64,000 nucleotides of DNA, from assembly GCF_900230215.1 (NCBI RefSeq), contig NZ_LT907982.1:2170001-2234000 (forward strand), read 5' to 3'. How positions within the stretch are numbered: the stretch's first letter is position 1; each line of letters begins with the position of its first letter. The position numbers were made by a program, and so were the translations under genes. This stretch comes from Jatrophihabitans sp. GAS493 (lineage in GTDB: Bacteria; Actinomycetota; Actinomycetes; Mycobacteriales; Jatrophihabitantaceae). This document shows positions 18,738 through 27,515 of this stretch, in pieces. The notes below the pieces were generated by a model. It saw nothing but the letters and a program-made list of their open reading frames with translations, was not told where the DNA came from and made no database searches.

Positions 18738-19585
18738 CCAGCGCAGTTCTGCTGCTCTCCTGTCCTGATCAGCGTGGACTGGTGGCTGCGGTCGCCGACT
18801 TCGTGCTCCGCCACGGCGGCAACGTCGTACACGCCGAACAGCACGTCGACCGGGAGGCCGGCGTCTTCTTCCAGCGGGTCGAGTTCGATCTTGATGGCGG
18901 TGATCTGGCCCGCGACGAGGTCGCCCCGGCCTTCGCCGAGGTGGCTCGGCGTTTCCAGATGAACGTCGCGGTGCGCTTCACCGACGAGCGCCCGCGGATC
19001 GCGCTGCTGGCCTCCAAACAGCCGCACTGCCTGGCCGACCTGCTGGCCCGCTGGCGTGCCGACGAGCTTCCGGCCGAGGTCGTCGCGGTCATCAGCAACC
19101 ACGAGGACCATGCGGCCCTCGCTCACTTCAGCGGAGCGCCGTTCCACTATCTTCCGGTGACGCCACCGACCAAAGCGCAGCAGGAGCGTCAGATCCTGCA
19201 GGTGCTGGCCGAGGCTGATGTCGAGCTGGTCGTGCTGGCCCGCTACATGCAGGTGCTCGGCCCGCCGCTGCTCGACGCCTACCCGGCGAGAATCATCAAT
19301 ATTCACCACTCATTCCTACCGGCCTTCGTCGGCGCCCGCCCGTATCACCAGGCCCAGACCCGCGGTGTGAAGATCATCGGTGCGACCGCCCACTACGCGA
19401 GTGCCGATCTCGACGAGGGGCCGATCATCGCCCAGGACGTGGAGGCGGTCTCGCACCGCGACTCGGTGAGTGACCTGGTGCGCAAGGGGCGTGATCTGGA
19501 GACGGTGGTACTGGCCCGGGCCGTTCGCGCTCATCTGGAGCACCGCACGCTGGTCTTCGGCAACAAGACGATCGTCTTCGGCTGA
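18734..19585 (+). CDS. purU: Formyltetrahydrofolate deformylase
   Basis: A 283-aa cytoplasmic enzyme that hydrolyses 10-formyl-THF to formate and THF, balancing one-carbon pools. It has an N-terminal ACT domain (LLLSCPDQRGLVAAVADFV) and a C-terminal formyl-transferase fold with the catalytic triad N189, H191 and D226 in NIHHSFLPAF and YASADLDEGP. The GTG start at 18734 is coupled to the DUF3618 gene. Length is normal for PurU and longer than PurN, supporting the deformylase call. Confidence 0.95.
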   Translation: MTSAVLLLSCPDQRGLVAAVADFVLRHGGNVVHAEQHVDREAGVFFQRVEFDLDGGDLARDEVAPAFAEVARRFQMNVAVRFTDERPRIALLASKQPHCLADLLARWRADELPAEVVAVISNHEDHAALAHFSGAPFHYLPVTPPTKAQQERQILQVLAEADVELVVLARYMQVLGPPLLDAYPARIINIHHSFLPAFVGARPYHQAQTRGVKIIGATAHYASADLDEGPIIAQDVEAVSHRDSVSDLVRKGRDLETVVLARAVRAHLEHRTLVFGNKTIVFG

Positions 19586-19617
19586 GGCGGCGTCTCCGCT
19601 CCAGCCGGGCGGACGGC

Positions 19618-20442
19618 TCAGAATCGGAAGCGGAGAGTGTCACCCGGACGCAGCTGCCCACAGTGCGGCAGGTCGGCGGAGTGCACCACGGCGATCACCG
19701 GATAGCCGCCGGTCACGGGTGCGTCAGCTCCGAGCAGGATCGGATTGCCGCTGGGGGGAACCTGCAGCGCTCCGGGCAGGGTCGCCTCACTCGGCAGTTC
19801 GCCGGGCACCGAGCGGTCCAGCGGCGGCCCGTCGAGGCGGACGCCGACCCGACTGGAGTCGCTACGAACTCGCCAGTCGGTCGCGGTGAGCAACCTCAGC
19901 GCGTCGGCGCTGAACCAGTCGTCCCGGGGGCCGGGGACCACGCGCAGCCGGGGCGGGGCCACCGCGGCCAGGGCCAGGGCACCGTCGATCCCGCCCTGCA
20001 CCTGCGTGCCGACCGGCAGCAGGTCACCCGGTTGCAGCACCGGCGGTCCGATCCCGCTGAGGGTGTCGGTGCTGCGGGAACCGAGAACCGGCGGCACGTC
20101 GAGGCCACCGCGAACCGCGAGATACGTGCGCAGTCCGGAGGTTGGCCGGCCCAGCCGCAGTTCAGTCCCGGCCGGAAGCGAGAGCGCGACGTGATGGTCG
20201 ACGCCGCCGCAGTCGGCACCGGCCAGCGCGATGCTCACCGCCGATTCGCAGCGCACTACCAGTCCGCCGAGAGTCACCTCGATCGCCGCCGCTGACGGCA
20301 CGTTCCCGACCAGCCGATTGGCTAGTTGCAGGGATGCGCTGTCGGCGGCCCCACTCGTGCTGACGCCGAGGTGGGCGTAGCCGAAGCGGCCGAGGTCTTG
20401 AATCGTCGCCAGCGGACCGGGGTGCAGCACCCGTAGCGTCAT
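19618..20442 (-). CDS. pxpC: 5-oxoprolinase subunit PxpC
   Basis: A 274-aa protein of the biotin-dependent carboxylase-like/KipA family. It begins VLHPGPLATIQDLGRFGYAHLGV and contains GAADSASLQLANRLVGN, both family signatures, and ends with the DLPHCGQLRPGDTLRF block. With PxpA and PxpB it forms the ATP-dependent 5-oxoprolinase that opens 5-oxoproline to glutamate. It is the last gene of pxpABC, overlapping pxpB by 4 bp. Confidence 0.92.
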   Translation of the reverse strand: MTLRVLHPGPLATIQDLGRFGYAHLGVSTSGAADSASLQLANRLVGNVPSAAAIEVTLGGLVVRCESAVSIALAGADCGGVDHHVALSLPAGTELRLGRPTSGLRTYLAVRGGLDVPPVLGSRSTDTLSGIGPPVLQPGDLLPVGTQVQGGIDGALALAAVAPPRLRVVPGPRDDWFSADALRLLTATDWRVRSDSSRVGVRLDGPPLDRSVPGELPSEATLPGALQVPPSGNPILLGADAPVTGGYPVIAVVHSADLPHCGQLRPGDTLRFRF

Positions 20443-21062
20443 ATCGCCTCGAACCGAACGGTGTCGCCAGGACTCAGCAACGCCGGCGAGTTCGCGGCGA
20501 GATCCCAGAGCGTCTCGGTCGTGGAGCCGAGCAGCAACCAGCCGCCGGGCGAGGAGCGCGGGTACACCGCGCTGTACTCGGCGGCGATGGCCACCGACCC
20601 GGCCGGCACGGAGGTGCGCGGCGTGGCCAGTCGGGGCAGCTGCAGCTGCCTCGGTAGGCCGCTGAGGTAGGCGAAGCCCGGGGCGAAGCCGCAGAACGCG
20701 ACGCGGTACACCGCGCCGCTATGGCGCTTCACCACCTCGGCCGGGCTCAGCGCGGTCTGCCGGCCGATGCTCTGCAGGTCGGCGCCGTCGTAGCGCACCG
20801 CGATGCGATGGCTCCGGCCGCGGGCGGCCGGAGGGGGAGTGGTCTCATCGAAGTCACCCAGCGCCGCGCGTACCGCGGCCGGCGTACCCGCCTCGCCGGC
20901 TACGTCGGCGGCCAACCGGAGCAGGACGCTGCGGGCCGCCGGGACCACCTCGATCACGCCGGGAAGCCGGCCGACGAACTCGGCCAGGGGCAGCACCGCC
21001 TCTGGGTTCGTCACCTCGATCAGCAGCGCTCGGTCGCCGTAGCGCAGCAGCCGTAGCGTCAT
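20439..21062 (-). CDS. pxpB: 5-oxoprolinase subunit PxpB
   Basis: A 207-aa KipI-family protein. Its C-terminal half shows HSGAVYRVAFCGFAPGFAYLSGLP and the substrate-pocket VPAGSVAIAAEYSAVYP, with PGGWLLLGSTTETLWD and SPGDTVRFE at the end. It is the partner of PxpC in 5-oxoproline hydrolysis. It overlaps pxpA upstream and pxpC downstream by 4 bp each, so the three are made together. Confidence 0.92.
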   Translation of the reverse strand: MTLRLLRYGDRALLIEVTNPEAVLPLAEFVGRLPGVIEVVPAARSVLLRLAADVAGEAGTPAAVRAALGDFDETTPPPAARGRSHRIAVRYDGADLQSIGRQTALSPAEVVKRHSGAVYRVAFCGFAPGFAYLSGLPRQLQLPRLATPRTSVPAGSVAIAAEYSAVYPRSSPGGWLLLGSTTETLWDLAANSPALLSPGDTVRFEAI

Positions 21063-21817
21063 CGGGCGAAGCTCGCCACCTCGACACCGGCCGCCTCGAG
21101 CCCGGCCCGCAGTGCTCGGGCCAGTGAGACCGCGCCTGGGGTGTCGCCGTGCAGGCAGAGAGACGCCGCGTTGACCTCGATCTGCGTTCCATCGACGGCG
21201 GTGACGCGCTGCTCGGTGGCGATCCGCACCCCGCGGGCCACCACCTCGGCCTCGTCGTCGATCACCGCGCCGGGTTCGCCTCGCGGCACCAGCTGTCCTG
21301 ACGGTAGGTAGGCCCGATCGGCGAAGGCCTCGGCGACGAAACGAACGCCACGCAGCAGCGCGGCCCGCGCCAGTTCCGAATCGGGGAGGCCGAGCAGCGG
21401 CAGTTGGCCGCCGAGCTGGACGGCCGCATCCACGATTGCCGCGGCCTGCGCCGGGTCGACGGCAGCGGTGTTGTAGAGCGCGCCATGCGGCTTCAAGTAG
21501 CGCACCCGAGTGCCGGCGGCGGACGCGAAGGCCTGCAGTGCCCCGGCCTGGTAGACGATCTCAGCGGTCAGGTCGGCCGGGGCGATATCGATGTGCCGGC
21601 GCCCGAACCCGATGAGGTCGCGGTAGCCCACCTGTGCCCCGATCGTGACCCCGGCCTGGGCCGCGGCCAGGCAGACGCGTTGCATGGTCGGCGGGTCACC
21701 GGCGTGGAATCCGCAGGCGACGTTGGCGCTGCTCAACTGCGGAAGCAGGCCCAGGTCATCGCCCAGCGCCCAGACCCCGAAGCCCTCGCCGAGGTCGGCA
21801 TTCAGATCGATGGCCAT
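21059..21817 (-). CDS. pxpA: 5-oxoprolinase subunit PxpA
   Basis: A 252-aa LamB/YcsF-family protein. It opens with IDLNADLGEGFG and has SSANVACGFHAGDPPTM, the histidine-aspartate motif of the family, and YLKPHGALYN. It is the first gene of pxpABC. A PuuD-like gamma-glutamyl hydrolase is transcribed away from it across 50 bp. 5-Oxoproline forms spontaneously from gamma-glutamyl compounds, so the two operons plausibly share substrates and a regulator (inference). Confidence 0.93.
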   Translation of the reverse strand: MAIDLNADLGEGFGVWALGDDLGLLPQLSSANVACGFHAGDPPTMQRVCLAAAQAGVTIGAQVGYRDLIGFGRRHIDIAPADLTAEIVYQAGALQAFASAAGTRVRYLKPHGALYNTAAVDPAQAAAIVDAAVQLGGQLPLLGLPDSELARAALLRGVRFVAEAFADRAYLPSGQLVPRGEPGAVIDDEAEVVARGVRIATEQRVTAVDGTQIEVNAASLCLHGDTPGAVSLARALRAGLEAAGVEVASFAR

Positions 21818-21832
21818 ACCGGCAACGGTAAA

Positions 21833-21846
21833 TGATCAGACGATCA
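21833..21846. promoter_or_regulatory. Palindrome between pxpA and the PuuD-like gene
   Basis: TGATCAGACGATCA has inverted arms TGATC/GATCA with a 4-bp spacer. It sits in the 50-bp gap between two divergent operons. The FadR/GntR-type regulator encoded two genes away is a natural candidate to bind here, but the gap is too short to tell an operator from a chance palindrome. Confidence 0.4.
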
Positions 21847-21867
21847 CGCAGCCGTAGACTCCGAAAA

Positions 21868-22584
21868 ATGAGCGCCCCTCGCATCGCCGTCAGCACCTAT
21901 GGCGAGGTGGCGAACTGGGGTGTCTGGCGCGAGGAGGCCGCGGTGCTGCACGCCAGCTACGTCTGCGCGGTACGGGCGGCGGGCGCGGTGCCGCTGCTGC
22001 TACCGCCCGGCGGCGACGAGGGTGAAGCGGCGTCGGTGTTGGAGATCGTCGACGGGCTGCTGCTCACCGGTGGGGCCGACATCGACCCGCAGTGCTACGA
22101 CGCGCCCCGGCATCCGAAGACCGGACCGCCCCGCCCGGATCGGGATGTCTTCGAGCTGGCCCTGGCCCGCCGCGCCCTCGTGCTGGGGCGTCCCATCCTC
22201 GCCATCTGCCGAGGATTGCAGGTGCTCAACGTGGCCCTCGGTGGAACGCTGACCCAACACCTGCCCGAGGTGGTCGGGCACGACGAGCACTGCGCGGTCG
22301 CCGGGGTTGTCGGAAATCATCCTGTGCATTTCCGGTCCGGGAGCCGGGTTGCTGAGATGATGGGCGGGCACACCGAGGTGTCGGCGTATCACCATCAAGC
22401 AGTGGACCGGCTCGGGGACGGTCTCATGGCGGTTGGCTGGGCCGACGACGGCGTTGTCGAAGCAGTCGAGCTGGAGGGGGGTGGCTGGGTGATCGGTGTT
22501 CAATGGCACCCCGAGGTTGATCGGCGGGGCACGCTCTTCTCCAGCTTCGTAAAGGCTTGTAGTGACGTCCGGAGCGTCGCATGA
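21868..22584 (+). CDS. Gamma-glutamyl-gamma-aminobutyrate hydrolase family protein (PuuD-like)
   Basis: A 238-aa class I glutamine-amidotransferase-like peptidase (C26). The catalytic triad is visible: nucleophile Cys114 in AICRGLQVLN, His214 and Glu216 in GVQWHPE. PuuD cleaves gamma-glutamyl-GABA to glutamate and GABA at the end of the gamma-glutamylated polyamine pathway. ATG at 21868 gives the standard start APRIAVSTYG. Its stop overlaps the FadR-type gene. Substrate could be another gamma-glutamyl amine. Confidence 0.88.
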   Translation: MSAPRIAVSTYGEVANWGVWREEAAVLHASYVCAVRAAGAVPLLLPPGGDEGEAASVLEIVDGLLLTGGADIDPQCYDAPRHPKTGPPRPDRDVFELALARRALVLGRPILAICRGLQVLNVALGGTLTQHLPEVVGHDEHCAVAGVVGNHPVHFRSGSRVAEMMGGHTEVSAYHHQAVDRLGDGLMAVGWADDGVVEAVELEGGGWVIGVQWHPEVDRRGTLFSSFVKACSDVRSVA

Positions 22585-23303
22585 CCAGCCTCGAATCGCT
22601 CTGGGCCGACTCGGTCTACTCGCCCGTGCCGATCCGCAATGCCTTTGAGGTGACCGTCGAACGGCTGGCTCGGGCCATCAAACTGGGCGTCCTCAGTGAG
22701 GGCGACCGGCTGCCTCCGGAGCGCGAGCTGGCCCTCACCCTCGGCGTGAGCCGGGTGACCCTGCGCGAGGCGATCAAGGCGCTACGCGACGCCGGCATGG
22801 TCGAGTCCACCCGGGGTCGGGGTGGCGGCACGTTCGTGGTCGCGCACAAGTCGGTGACGCCCCGTGGTGTCGAGCAGCTCGACGAGTCGATGCGTACCGC
22901 GATCGACGATGCCCTGGACATGCGCCGGGTCATCGAACCGGGGGCGGCCGCTCTGGCCGCCACCCGCAAACTCATCGACGTCGACGTGGCCACCCTGCAG
23001 CGGTGCCTGGCCGCCGCGGCCGATCACGAACCGGGCAGCCGGCGGCTGGCCGACTCGCGGCTGCACATGGCCATCGCCGCGGCCGCCGGCAGTCAGACGC
23101 TGGTGGCCGCGGTGGCCGACGTACAACTTCGCCTGGACCGATTGCTGCGGGCGATCCCGGTGCTGGACGTGAACATCGCCCACTCCGACGAGCAGCATGC
23201 CGCGATCGTCTCCGCCATCGTCAACGGGGAACCGGACTGTGCCCGGACGTATATGGAGGAGCACGTCGACGCCACCGCCGCGCTGCTTCGCGGCTTGCTC
23301 TAG
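22581..23303 (+). CDS. FadR-subfamily GntR transcriptional regulator
   Basis: A 240-aa regulator with an N-terminal winged HTH (residues about 25-90: GDRLPPERELALTLGVSRVTLREAIKAL, then the wing RGRGGGTFV) and a C-terminal all-helical FCD ligand-binding domain. It is coupled to the PuuD-like gene by an ATGA overlap and precedes the ligase gene. It probably controls this catabolic operon in response to an amine or gamma-glutamyl ligand. An inverted repeat at 23346 is a possible binding site. Confidence 0.88.
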   Translation: MTSLESLWADSVYSPVPIRNAFEVTVERLARAIKLGVLSEGDRLPPERELALTLGVSRVTLREAIKALRDAGMVESTRGRGGGTFVVAHKSVTPRGVEQLDESMRTAIDDALDMRRVIEPGAAALAATRKLIDVDVATLQRCLAAAADHEPGSRRLADSRLHMAIAAAAGSQTLVAAVADVQLRLDRLLRAIPVLDVNIAHSDEQHAAIVSAIVNGEPDCARTYMEEHVDATAALLRGLL

Positions 23304-23345
23304 CCCGCCCATCGGCCGTCGGCTCCTTCCGCAGTACCGCTCGAA

Positions 23346-23366
23346 AAGGTATGTTGGTAACACCTT
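23346..23366. promoter_or_regulatory. Inverted repeat upstream of the ligase gene
   Basis: Arms AAGGT and ACCTT flank an 11-bp centre containing GTTGGTAAC, itself a short palindrome. It lies 31 bp before the GTG start of the glutamine-synthetase-like gene, directly after the FadR-type regulator gene. Size and position suit an operator of that regulator; binding is inferred only. Confidence 0.45.
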
Positions 23367-23396
23367 CGCGTACGCAAGCGACAGAGAGGATTTGCC

Positions 23397-24755
23397 GTGT
23401 CGCCTGCACCGCTGTCACTCGAGGAACTCCGCGTCAATGTCGCCAACGGCAGCATCGACACGGTGGTGGTCGCGATTGTCGACATGCAGGGGCGGCTGCA
23501 GGGTAAGCGCTTCGACGCCAACTACTTCCTCAACATCGTCGTCGAACATGGCACCGAGGGGTGCAATTACCTGCTCGCCGTGGACATCGACATGAACACC
23601 GTCGACGGCTACGAGATGTCGAGCTGGTCGGCGGGCTACAGCGACTTCGCGATGACCCCCGACCTGCAGACGCTGCGGCACATCAGCTGGCAGCCGGGCA
23701 CCGCGCTGGTGCTGGCCGACGTCGCCTGGCACGACGCGTCACCGGTCACGCCGTCGCCGCGTCAGATCCTGCGCCGGCAGCTCGACCGGCTGGCCGAGCG
23801 CGGGTGGCTGGCCTACGTCGGCACCGAGCTCGAGTTCATCCTCTTCGACGAGACGTACGAGACGGCCTTCGAGAAGCGTTACCAGGGACTGCGGCCGGCC
23901 AACCAGTACAACGTCGACTACTCGGTGCTGGGGACGTCGCGGGTGGAGCCGCTGCTGCGCGCGATCCGGCTCGGCATGCGTGACGCCGGGATGACGGTGG
24001 AGTCGGCCAAGGGGGAGTGCAACCTCGGCCAGCACGAGATCGCGTTCATGTTCACCGATGCGCTGACCACCTGCGACAACCATGTGATCTACAAGAACGG
24101 CGCCAAGGAGATCGCGGCGCAGCACGGCAAATCCCTTACTTTCATGGCGAAGTACGACGAGCGCGAGGGGAACTCCTGCCACATTCACCTGTCGCTGCGC
24201 GCGCCCGACGGGCAGCCGCTCTTCGCCGGCGAGCGGGACGGTGGAGTGTCGCCGCTCTTCGAGCAGTTCCTGGCCGGTCAGCTGGCGGCACTTCGTGAAC
24301 TCACCCTCTTCTTCGCCCCGAACGTCAACTCCTACAAGCGATACGCCCCCGGTTCATTCGCGCCGACCGCCGTGAAGTGGGGCCAGGACAACCGCACCTG
24401 CGCGCTGCGCGTCGTCGGCCACGGGGCGGCGCTGCGCTTCGAGAACCGAGTTCCGGGCGGGGACGCCAATCCATATCTGGCGGTCGCCGCGATGATCGCC
24501 GCCGGCCTGCACGGCATCGACAACGGGCTGGAGCTAGAGCCCGCCTTCGTCGGAAACGCCTACGAATCAGACGCCGAGCAGGTGCCGGCCACGCTCGCTG
24601 AGGCGGCGACCCTCTTCGGTGGCAGCGCGGTCGCCCGGGCCGCCTTCGGTGACGACGTGGTCGAGCACTACCTCAACAACGCCCGGATCGAGGTCGCGGC
24701 CTTCAACTCAGCGATCACCGATTGGGAACGCGTGCGCGGTTTCGAGCGGATGTAG
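23397..24755 (+). CDS. Glutamine synthetase family protein, probable gamma-glutamyl amine ligase
   Basis: A 452-aa GS-like ligase. It retains the GS core: GTELEFILFD for metal binding, KGECNLGQHEIAF, GNSCHIHLSL, the ATP-site region APNVNSYKRYAPGSFAPTAVKWG and RVVGHGAALRFENRVPGGDANPY. The neighbouring hydrolase, aldehyde dehydrogenase and regulator place it with PuuA/GlnA3/GlnA4-type enzymes that attach glutamate to polyamines or ethanolamine, rather than with housekeeping GlnA. It starts at GTG 23397 behind GAGAGGA. Its TAG stop sits within the ribosome-binding site of the next gene. Confidence 0.88.
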   Translation: MSPAPLSLEELRVNVANGSIDTVVVAIVDMQGRLQGKRFDANYFLNIVVEHGTEGCNYLLAVDIDMNTVDGYEMSSWSAGYSDFAMTPDLQTLRHISWQPGTALVLADVAWHDASPVTPSPRQILRRQLDRLAERGWLAYVGTELEFILFDETYETAFEKRYQGLRPANQYNVDYSVLGTSRVEPLLRAIRLGMRDAGMTVESAKGECNLGQHEIAFMFTDALTTCDNHVIYKNGAKEIAAQHGKSLTFMAKYDEREGNSCHIHLSLRAPDGQPLFAGERDGGVSPLFEQFLAGQLAALRELTLFFAPNVNSYKRYAPGSFAPTAVKWGQDNRTCALRVVGHGAALRFENRVPGGDANPYLAVAAMIAAGLHGIDNGLELEPAFVGNAYESDAEQVPATLAEAATLFGGSAVARAAFGDDVVEHYLNNARIEVAAFNSAITDWERVRGFERM

Positions 24756-24767
24756 GAGGAGAACGCC

Positions 24768-26126
24768 ATCAACTACGACGTCATCAACCCGGCCAACGAA
24801 GAGATCGTCACCTCAGTCGAACTGCTGGAGGTGGAGGCGGTCGACGAGGCGATCTCCCGCTCTCGTAAGGCCTTTCTCAGCTGGCGCGAGGTGAGCCCGG
24901 GCGACCGCGCCCGGCTGCTGCGCCGCTTCGCCGACGCGGTCGACGCCGACCTGGAGAACCTGGCGCAGTTGGAGGTGCGCAACGCCGGGCACACCATCGG
25001 TAACGCCCGCTGGGAGGCGGGCAATGCCCGCGACGTCATCGCCTACTACTCCGGTGCCCCGGAGCGGCTCATCGGCCAGCAGATCCCGGTGGCCGACGGG
25101 CTGAATATCACCATCCACGAGCCGCTCGGGGTCGTCGGCATCATCGTCCCGTGGAATTTCCCGATGCCGATCGCCGCCTGGGGTTTCGCGCCCGCGCTGG
25201 CCGCCGGCAATACGGTCGTCCTCAAACCGGCCGAGTACACCCCGCTGACTGCATTGCGGCTGGCCGAGTTGGCACTGCAGGCCGGCATTCCCGAGGACGT
25301 GTTCCAGGTGCTCCCCGGGAAGGGGAGCGTGGTCGGGCAGCGTTTCGTCGATCATCCAGGGGTGGCCAAGATCGTCTTCACCGGCTCGACTGAGGTCGGT
25401 CGCGGGGTGCTGGCCGGTGCCGCCGCCCAGCTGAAACCGGTGACTCTGGAGCTCGGCGGGAAGAGCGCAAACATCATCTTCGCCGACGCCGATCTGGAGG
25501 CGGCCGCCGCCGGCGCGCCCTACGCGGTATTCGACAACGCCGGGCAGGACTGCTGCGCCCGCTCCCGCATCCTCGTCGAGCGCAGTGCCTTCGACCGCTT
25601 CATGACGCTCTTCGAGTCGGCGGTGCGGGGGGTCGTGGTCGGCGCGCCCGAGGATGAGAAGACCGAGATGGGGCCGCTCATCAGCGCCGTGCAGCGAGAT
25701 CGGGTTGCCGGTTTCGTCCCGGAGGACGCCCCGATCGCCTTCCGGGGCGACGCGCCGCAGGGGGCCGGGTTCTGGTTTCCACCCACTGTGCTGACGCCGT
25801 CCGATCCGGCCGACCGGCTGCTGCATGAGGAGATCTTCGGCCCGGTCGTGACCGTCGTACCCTTCGCCGACGAGGCGGACGCGGTGCGGATCGCCAACGA
25901 CAGCCAGTTCGGGCTGAGCGGGTCGATCTGGACCTCGAACACCGGAAAGGCCATCCGGGTCAGCCGGGGTGTCGAGGCCGGGAATCTCAGCGTCAACTCC
26001 AACTCCTCGGTGCGGTACTGGACTCCCTTCGGCGGCTACAAGTCCTCCGGCCTCGGACGCGAACTCGGCCCGGACGCGCCGCTGGCCTTCACCGAGACCA
26101 AGAACATCTTCATCTCCAACCGGTAG
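24768..26126 (+). CDS. Aldehyde dehydrogenase, apparent ATC start
   Basis: A 452-aa NAD(P)-dependent aldehyde dehydrogenase. It has VVGIIVPWNFP, the glycine motif FTGSTEVGRGV, LELGGKSANIIF, and the catalytic Cys in NAGQDCCARS. It probably oxidises gamma-glutamyl aminoaldehydes in the pathway of its neighbours. No ATG, GTG or TTG exists between the preceding TAG (24753) and GTG 24831. Starting at 24831 would delete the conserved YDVINPANEE strand. A strong AGGAGGAG stands 7 nt before ATC 24768, so ATC is the likely initiator. The frame is continuous with the ligase gene across its TAG. Confidence 0.86.
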   Translation: MNYDVINPANEEIVTSVELLEVEAVDEAISRSRKAFLSWREVSPGDRARLLRRFADAVDADLENLAQLEVRNAGHTIGNARWEAGNARDVIAYYSGAPERLIGQQIPVADGLNITIHEPLGVVGIIVPWNFPMPIAAWGFAPALAAGNTVVLKPAEYTPLTALRLAELALQAGIPEDVFQVLPGKGSVVGQRFVDHPGVAKIVFTGSTEVGRGVLAGAAAQLKPVTLELGGKSANIIFADADLEAAAAGAPYAVFDNAGQDCCARSRILVERSAFDRFMTLFESAVRGVVVGAPEDEKTEMGPLISAVQRDRVAGFVPEDAPIAFRGDAPQGAGFWFPPTVLTPSDPADRLLHEEIFGPVVTVVPFADEADAVRIANDSQFGLSGSIWTSNTGKAIRVSRGVEAGNLSVNSNSSVRYWTPFGGYKSSGLGRELGPDAPLAFTETKNIFISNR

Positions 26127-26192
26127 CTCACCCCACTACTCGCCGTCCAGCCCCGTCGGACCGTCTGTTGCACGAATATAAGGAGAATCCGC

Positions 26193-26960
26193 ATGACTGA
26201 TCGTCTCGCCGGCAAGGTCGCCGTGATCACCGGGGCCGGGAGCGGCATCGGCCTGGCCACCGCCGTTCGCTTCGCCGCGGAGGGCGCGAAGGTCGTCTGT
26301 GCGGATATCGACGCCGTCGCCGGTAAGGCTGCGGCCGAGCAGGTCGGCGGCACGTTCGTCCTGGTTGATGTGACCGATGAGGAGCAGGTGAAGGCACTCT
26401 TCCAGAGCGCGGTCGACACCTACGGCGGGTTGCACATCGCCTTCAACAACGCGGGGATCTCTCCGCCCGAGGACGACTCGATCCTGACCACCGGGTTGGA
26501 GGCCTGGCGGCGCGTCCAGGAAGTGAACCTGACCAGCGTCTACCTCTGCAGCAAGTACGCGATCGAGCACATGCGCGCCGGTGGCGGTGGGTCGATCATC
26601 AACACCGCGTCTTTTGTTGCCGTTATGGGTTCGGCGACCTCTCAGATCTCCTATACCGCCAGCAAGGGCGGGGTGCTGGCGATGAGCCGTGAGCTGGCCG
26701 TCGAGTTCGCCCGCGAGGGCATCCGGGTGAACGCCCTCTGTCCGGGACCGGTCAACACACCGCTGCTGCAGGAACTCTTCGCCAAGGACCCGGAGCGAGC
26801 CGCGCGGCGCCTGGTGCACATCCCGATGGGCCGCTTCGGCGAGGCCTCGGAGATCGCGGCGGCGGTGGCCTTCCTGGCCAGTGACGACGCCTCCTTCGTC
26901 ACCGCGACCACCTTCATGGTGGACGGCGGAATCAGCAGCGCGTACACCACGCCGCTCTAG
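26193..26960 (+). CDS. Short-chain dehydrogenase/reductase
   Basis: A 255-aa classical SDR. It has the cofactor motif TGAGSGIG, acidic residue in CADIDA suggesting NAD(H), NNAG at about 88, the catalytic Ser in INTASFVAV, and YTASK. The C-terminus VDGGISSAYTTPL is typical of FabG-like and sugar/alcohol dehydrogenases. AGGAGAAT precedes ATG 26193. It follows the aldehyde dehydrogenase by 66 bp, probably the last gene of the amine-catabolic operon; its substrate is unknown. Confidence 0.87.
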   Translation: MTDRLAGKVAVITGAGSGIGLATAVRFAAEGAKVVCADIDAVAGKAAAEQVGGTFVLVDVTDEEQVKALFQSAVDTYGGLHIAFNNAGISPPEDDSILTTGLEAWRRVQEVNLTSVYLCSKYAIEHMRAGGGGSIINTASFVAVMGSATSQISYTASKGGVLAMSRELAVEFAREGIRVNALCPGPVNTPLLQELFAKDPERAARRLVHIPMGRFGEASEIAAAVAFLASDDASFVTATTFMVDGGISSAYTTPL

Positions 26961-27052
26961 CCCGAACCCGGGCGATCGGCTGCGCGTGGGGAGTCGAATT
27001 CCCGGAATCCGGGCGGGAAACTCCCCAATTTGATGGTCGGTGGCCGGCCCGC

Positions 27053-27505
27053 TCAGGAGTGAGGTAGCTGGCAGAGGTCGCGACCGTTGGGGCAGAGGTA
27101 GTAGTCGACGTTCGGCTGTAGCTGCTGACGGGCGTCGATTCGGTAGGTGATGCCGGCGCTGCCCGGCTTCAAGGTGACGATGTAGGGCACTCCGAGCGCC
27201 CAGCCGCCGTCGTAGCCGGTGAAGGCGTCGTTCTCGCCGGCGGTGTATCCGCGGTTGAATGAGTCGGCGACCGGCTGCCGCGACGATGCCGGCACCTCGC
27301 TGCCGACCTGGCTGGCGCGACCTTCCTGGATGCCCTCTTGGATGCCCTGCAGCTGCCCGGCCTTCACCCCGGCCGTGTAGCCGTTCTGGTACCCCGCCTT
27401 GTCGCTCGTCGCCGGGTGGTCGCCGGCAGAGACCCGTCCTACAAGCAGCAGCCCTAACGCGGCCACCAGCAGGATCCCGATCCGGAGTGCACTTCTGGTG
27501 GACAT
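27053..27505 (-). CDS. Small membrane-anchored or secreted protein with glycine-rich repeats
   Basis: A 150-aa protein not recognised as a known family. Residues 7-25 form one hydrophobic segment that may be an uncleaved anchor or signal. Residues 37-62 are a run of short GY..G / AG..QG / EG repeats such as YQNGYTAGVKAG and QGIQEGIQEG. The C-terminal part has two cysteines (YYLCPNGRDLC) that could form a disulfide outside the cell. It is 10 bp downstream of the LysE gene, likely cotranscribed. Confidence 0.7.
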   Translation of the reverse strand: MSTRSALRIGILLVAALGLLLVGRVSAGDHPATSDKAGYQNGYTAGVKAGQLQGIQEGIQEGRASQVGSEVPASSRQPVADSFNRGYTAGENDAFTGYDGGWALGVPYIVTLKPGSAGITYRIDARQQLQPNVDYYLCPNGRDLCQLPHS

Positions 27506-27515
27506 CTGCGCCTCC

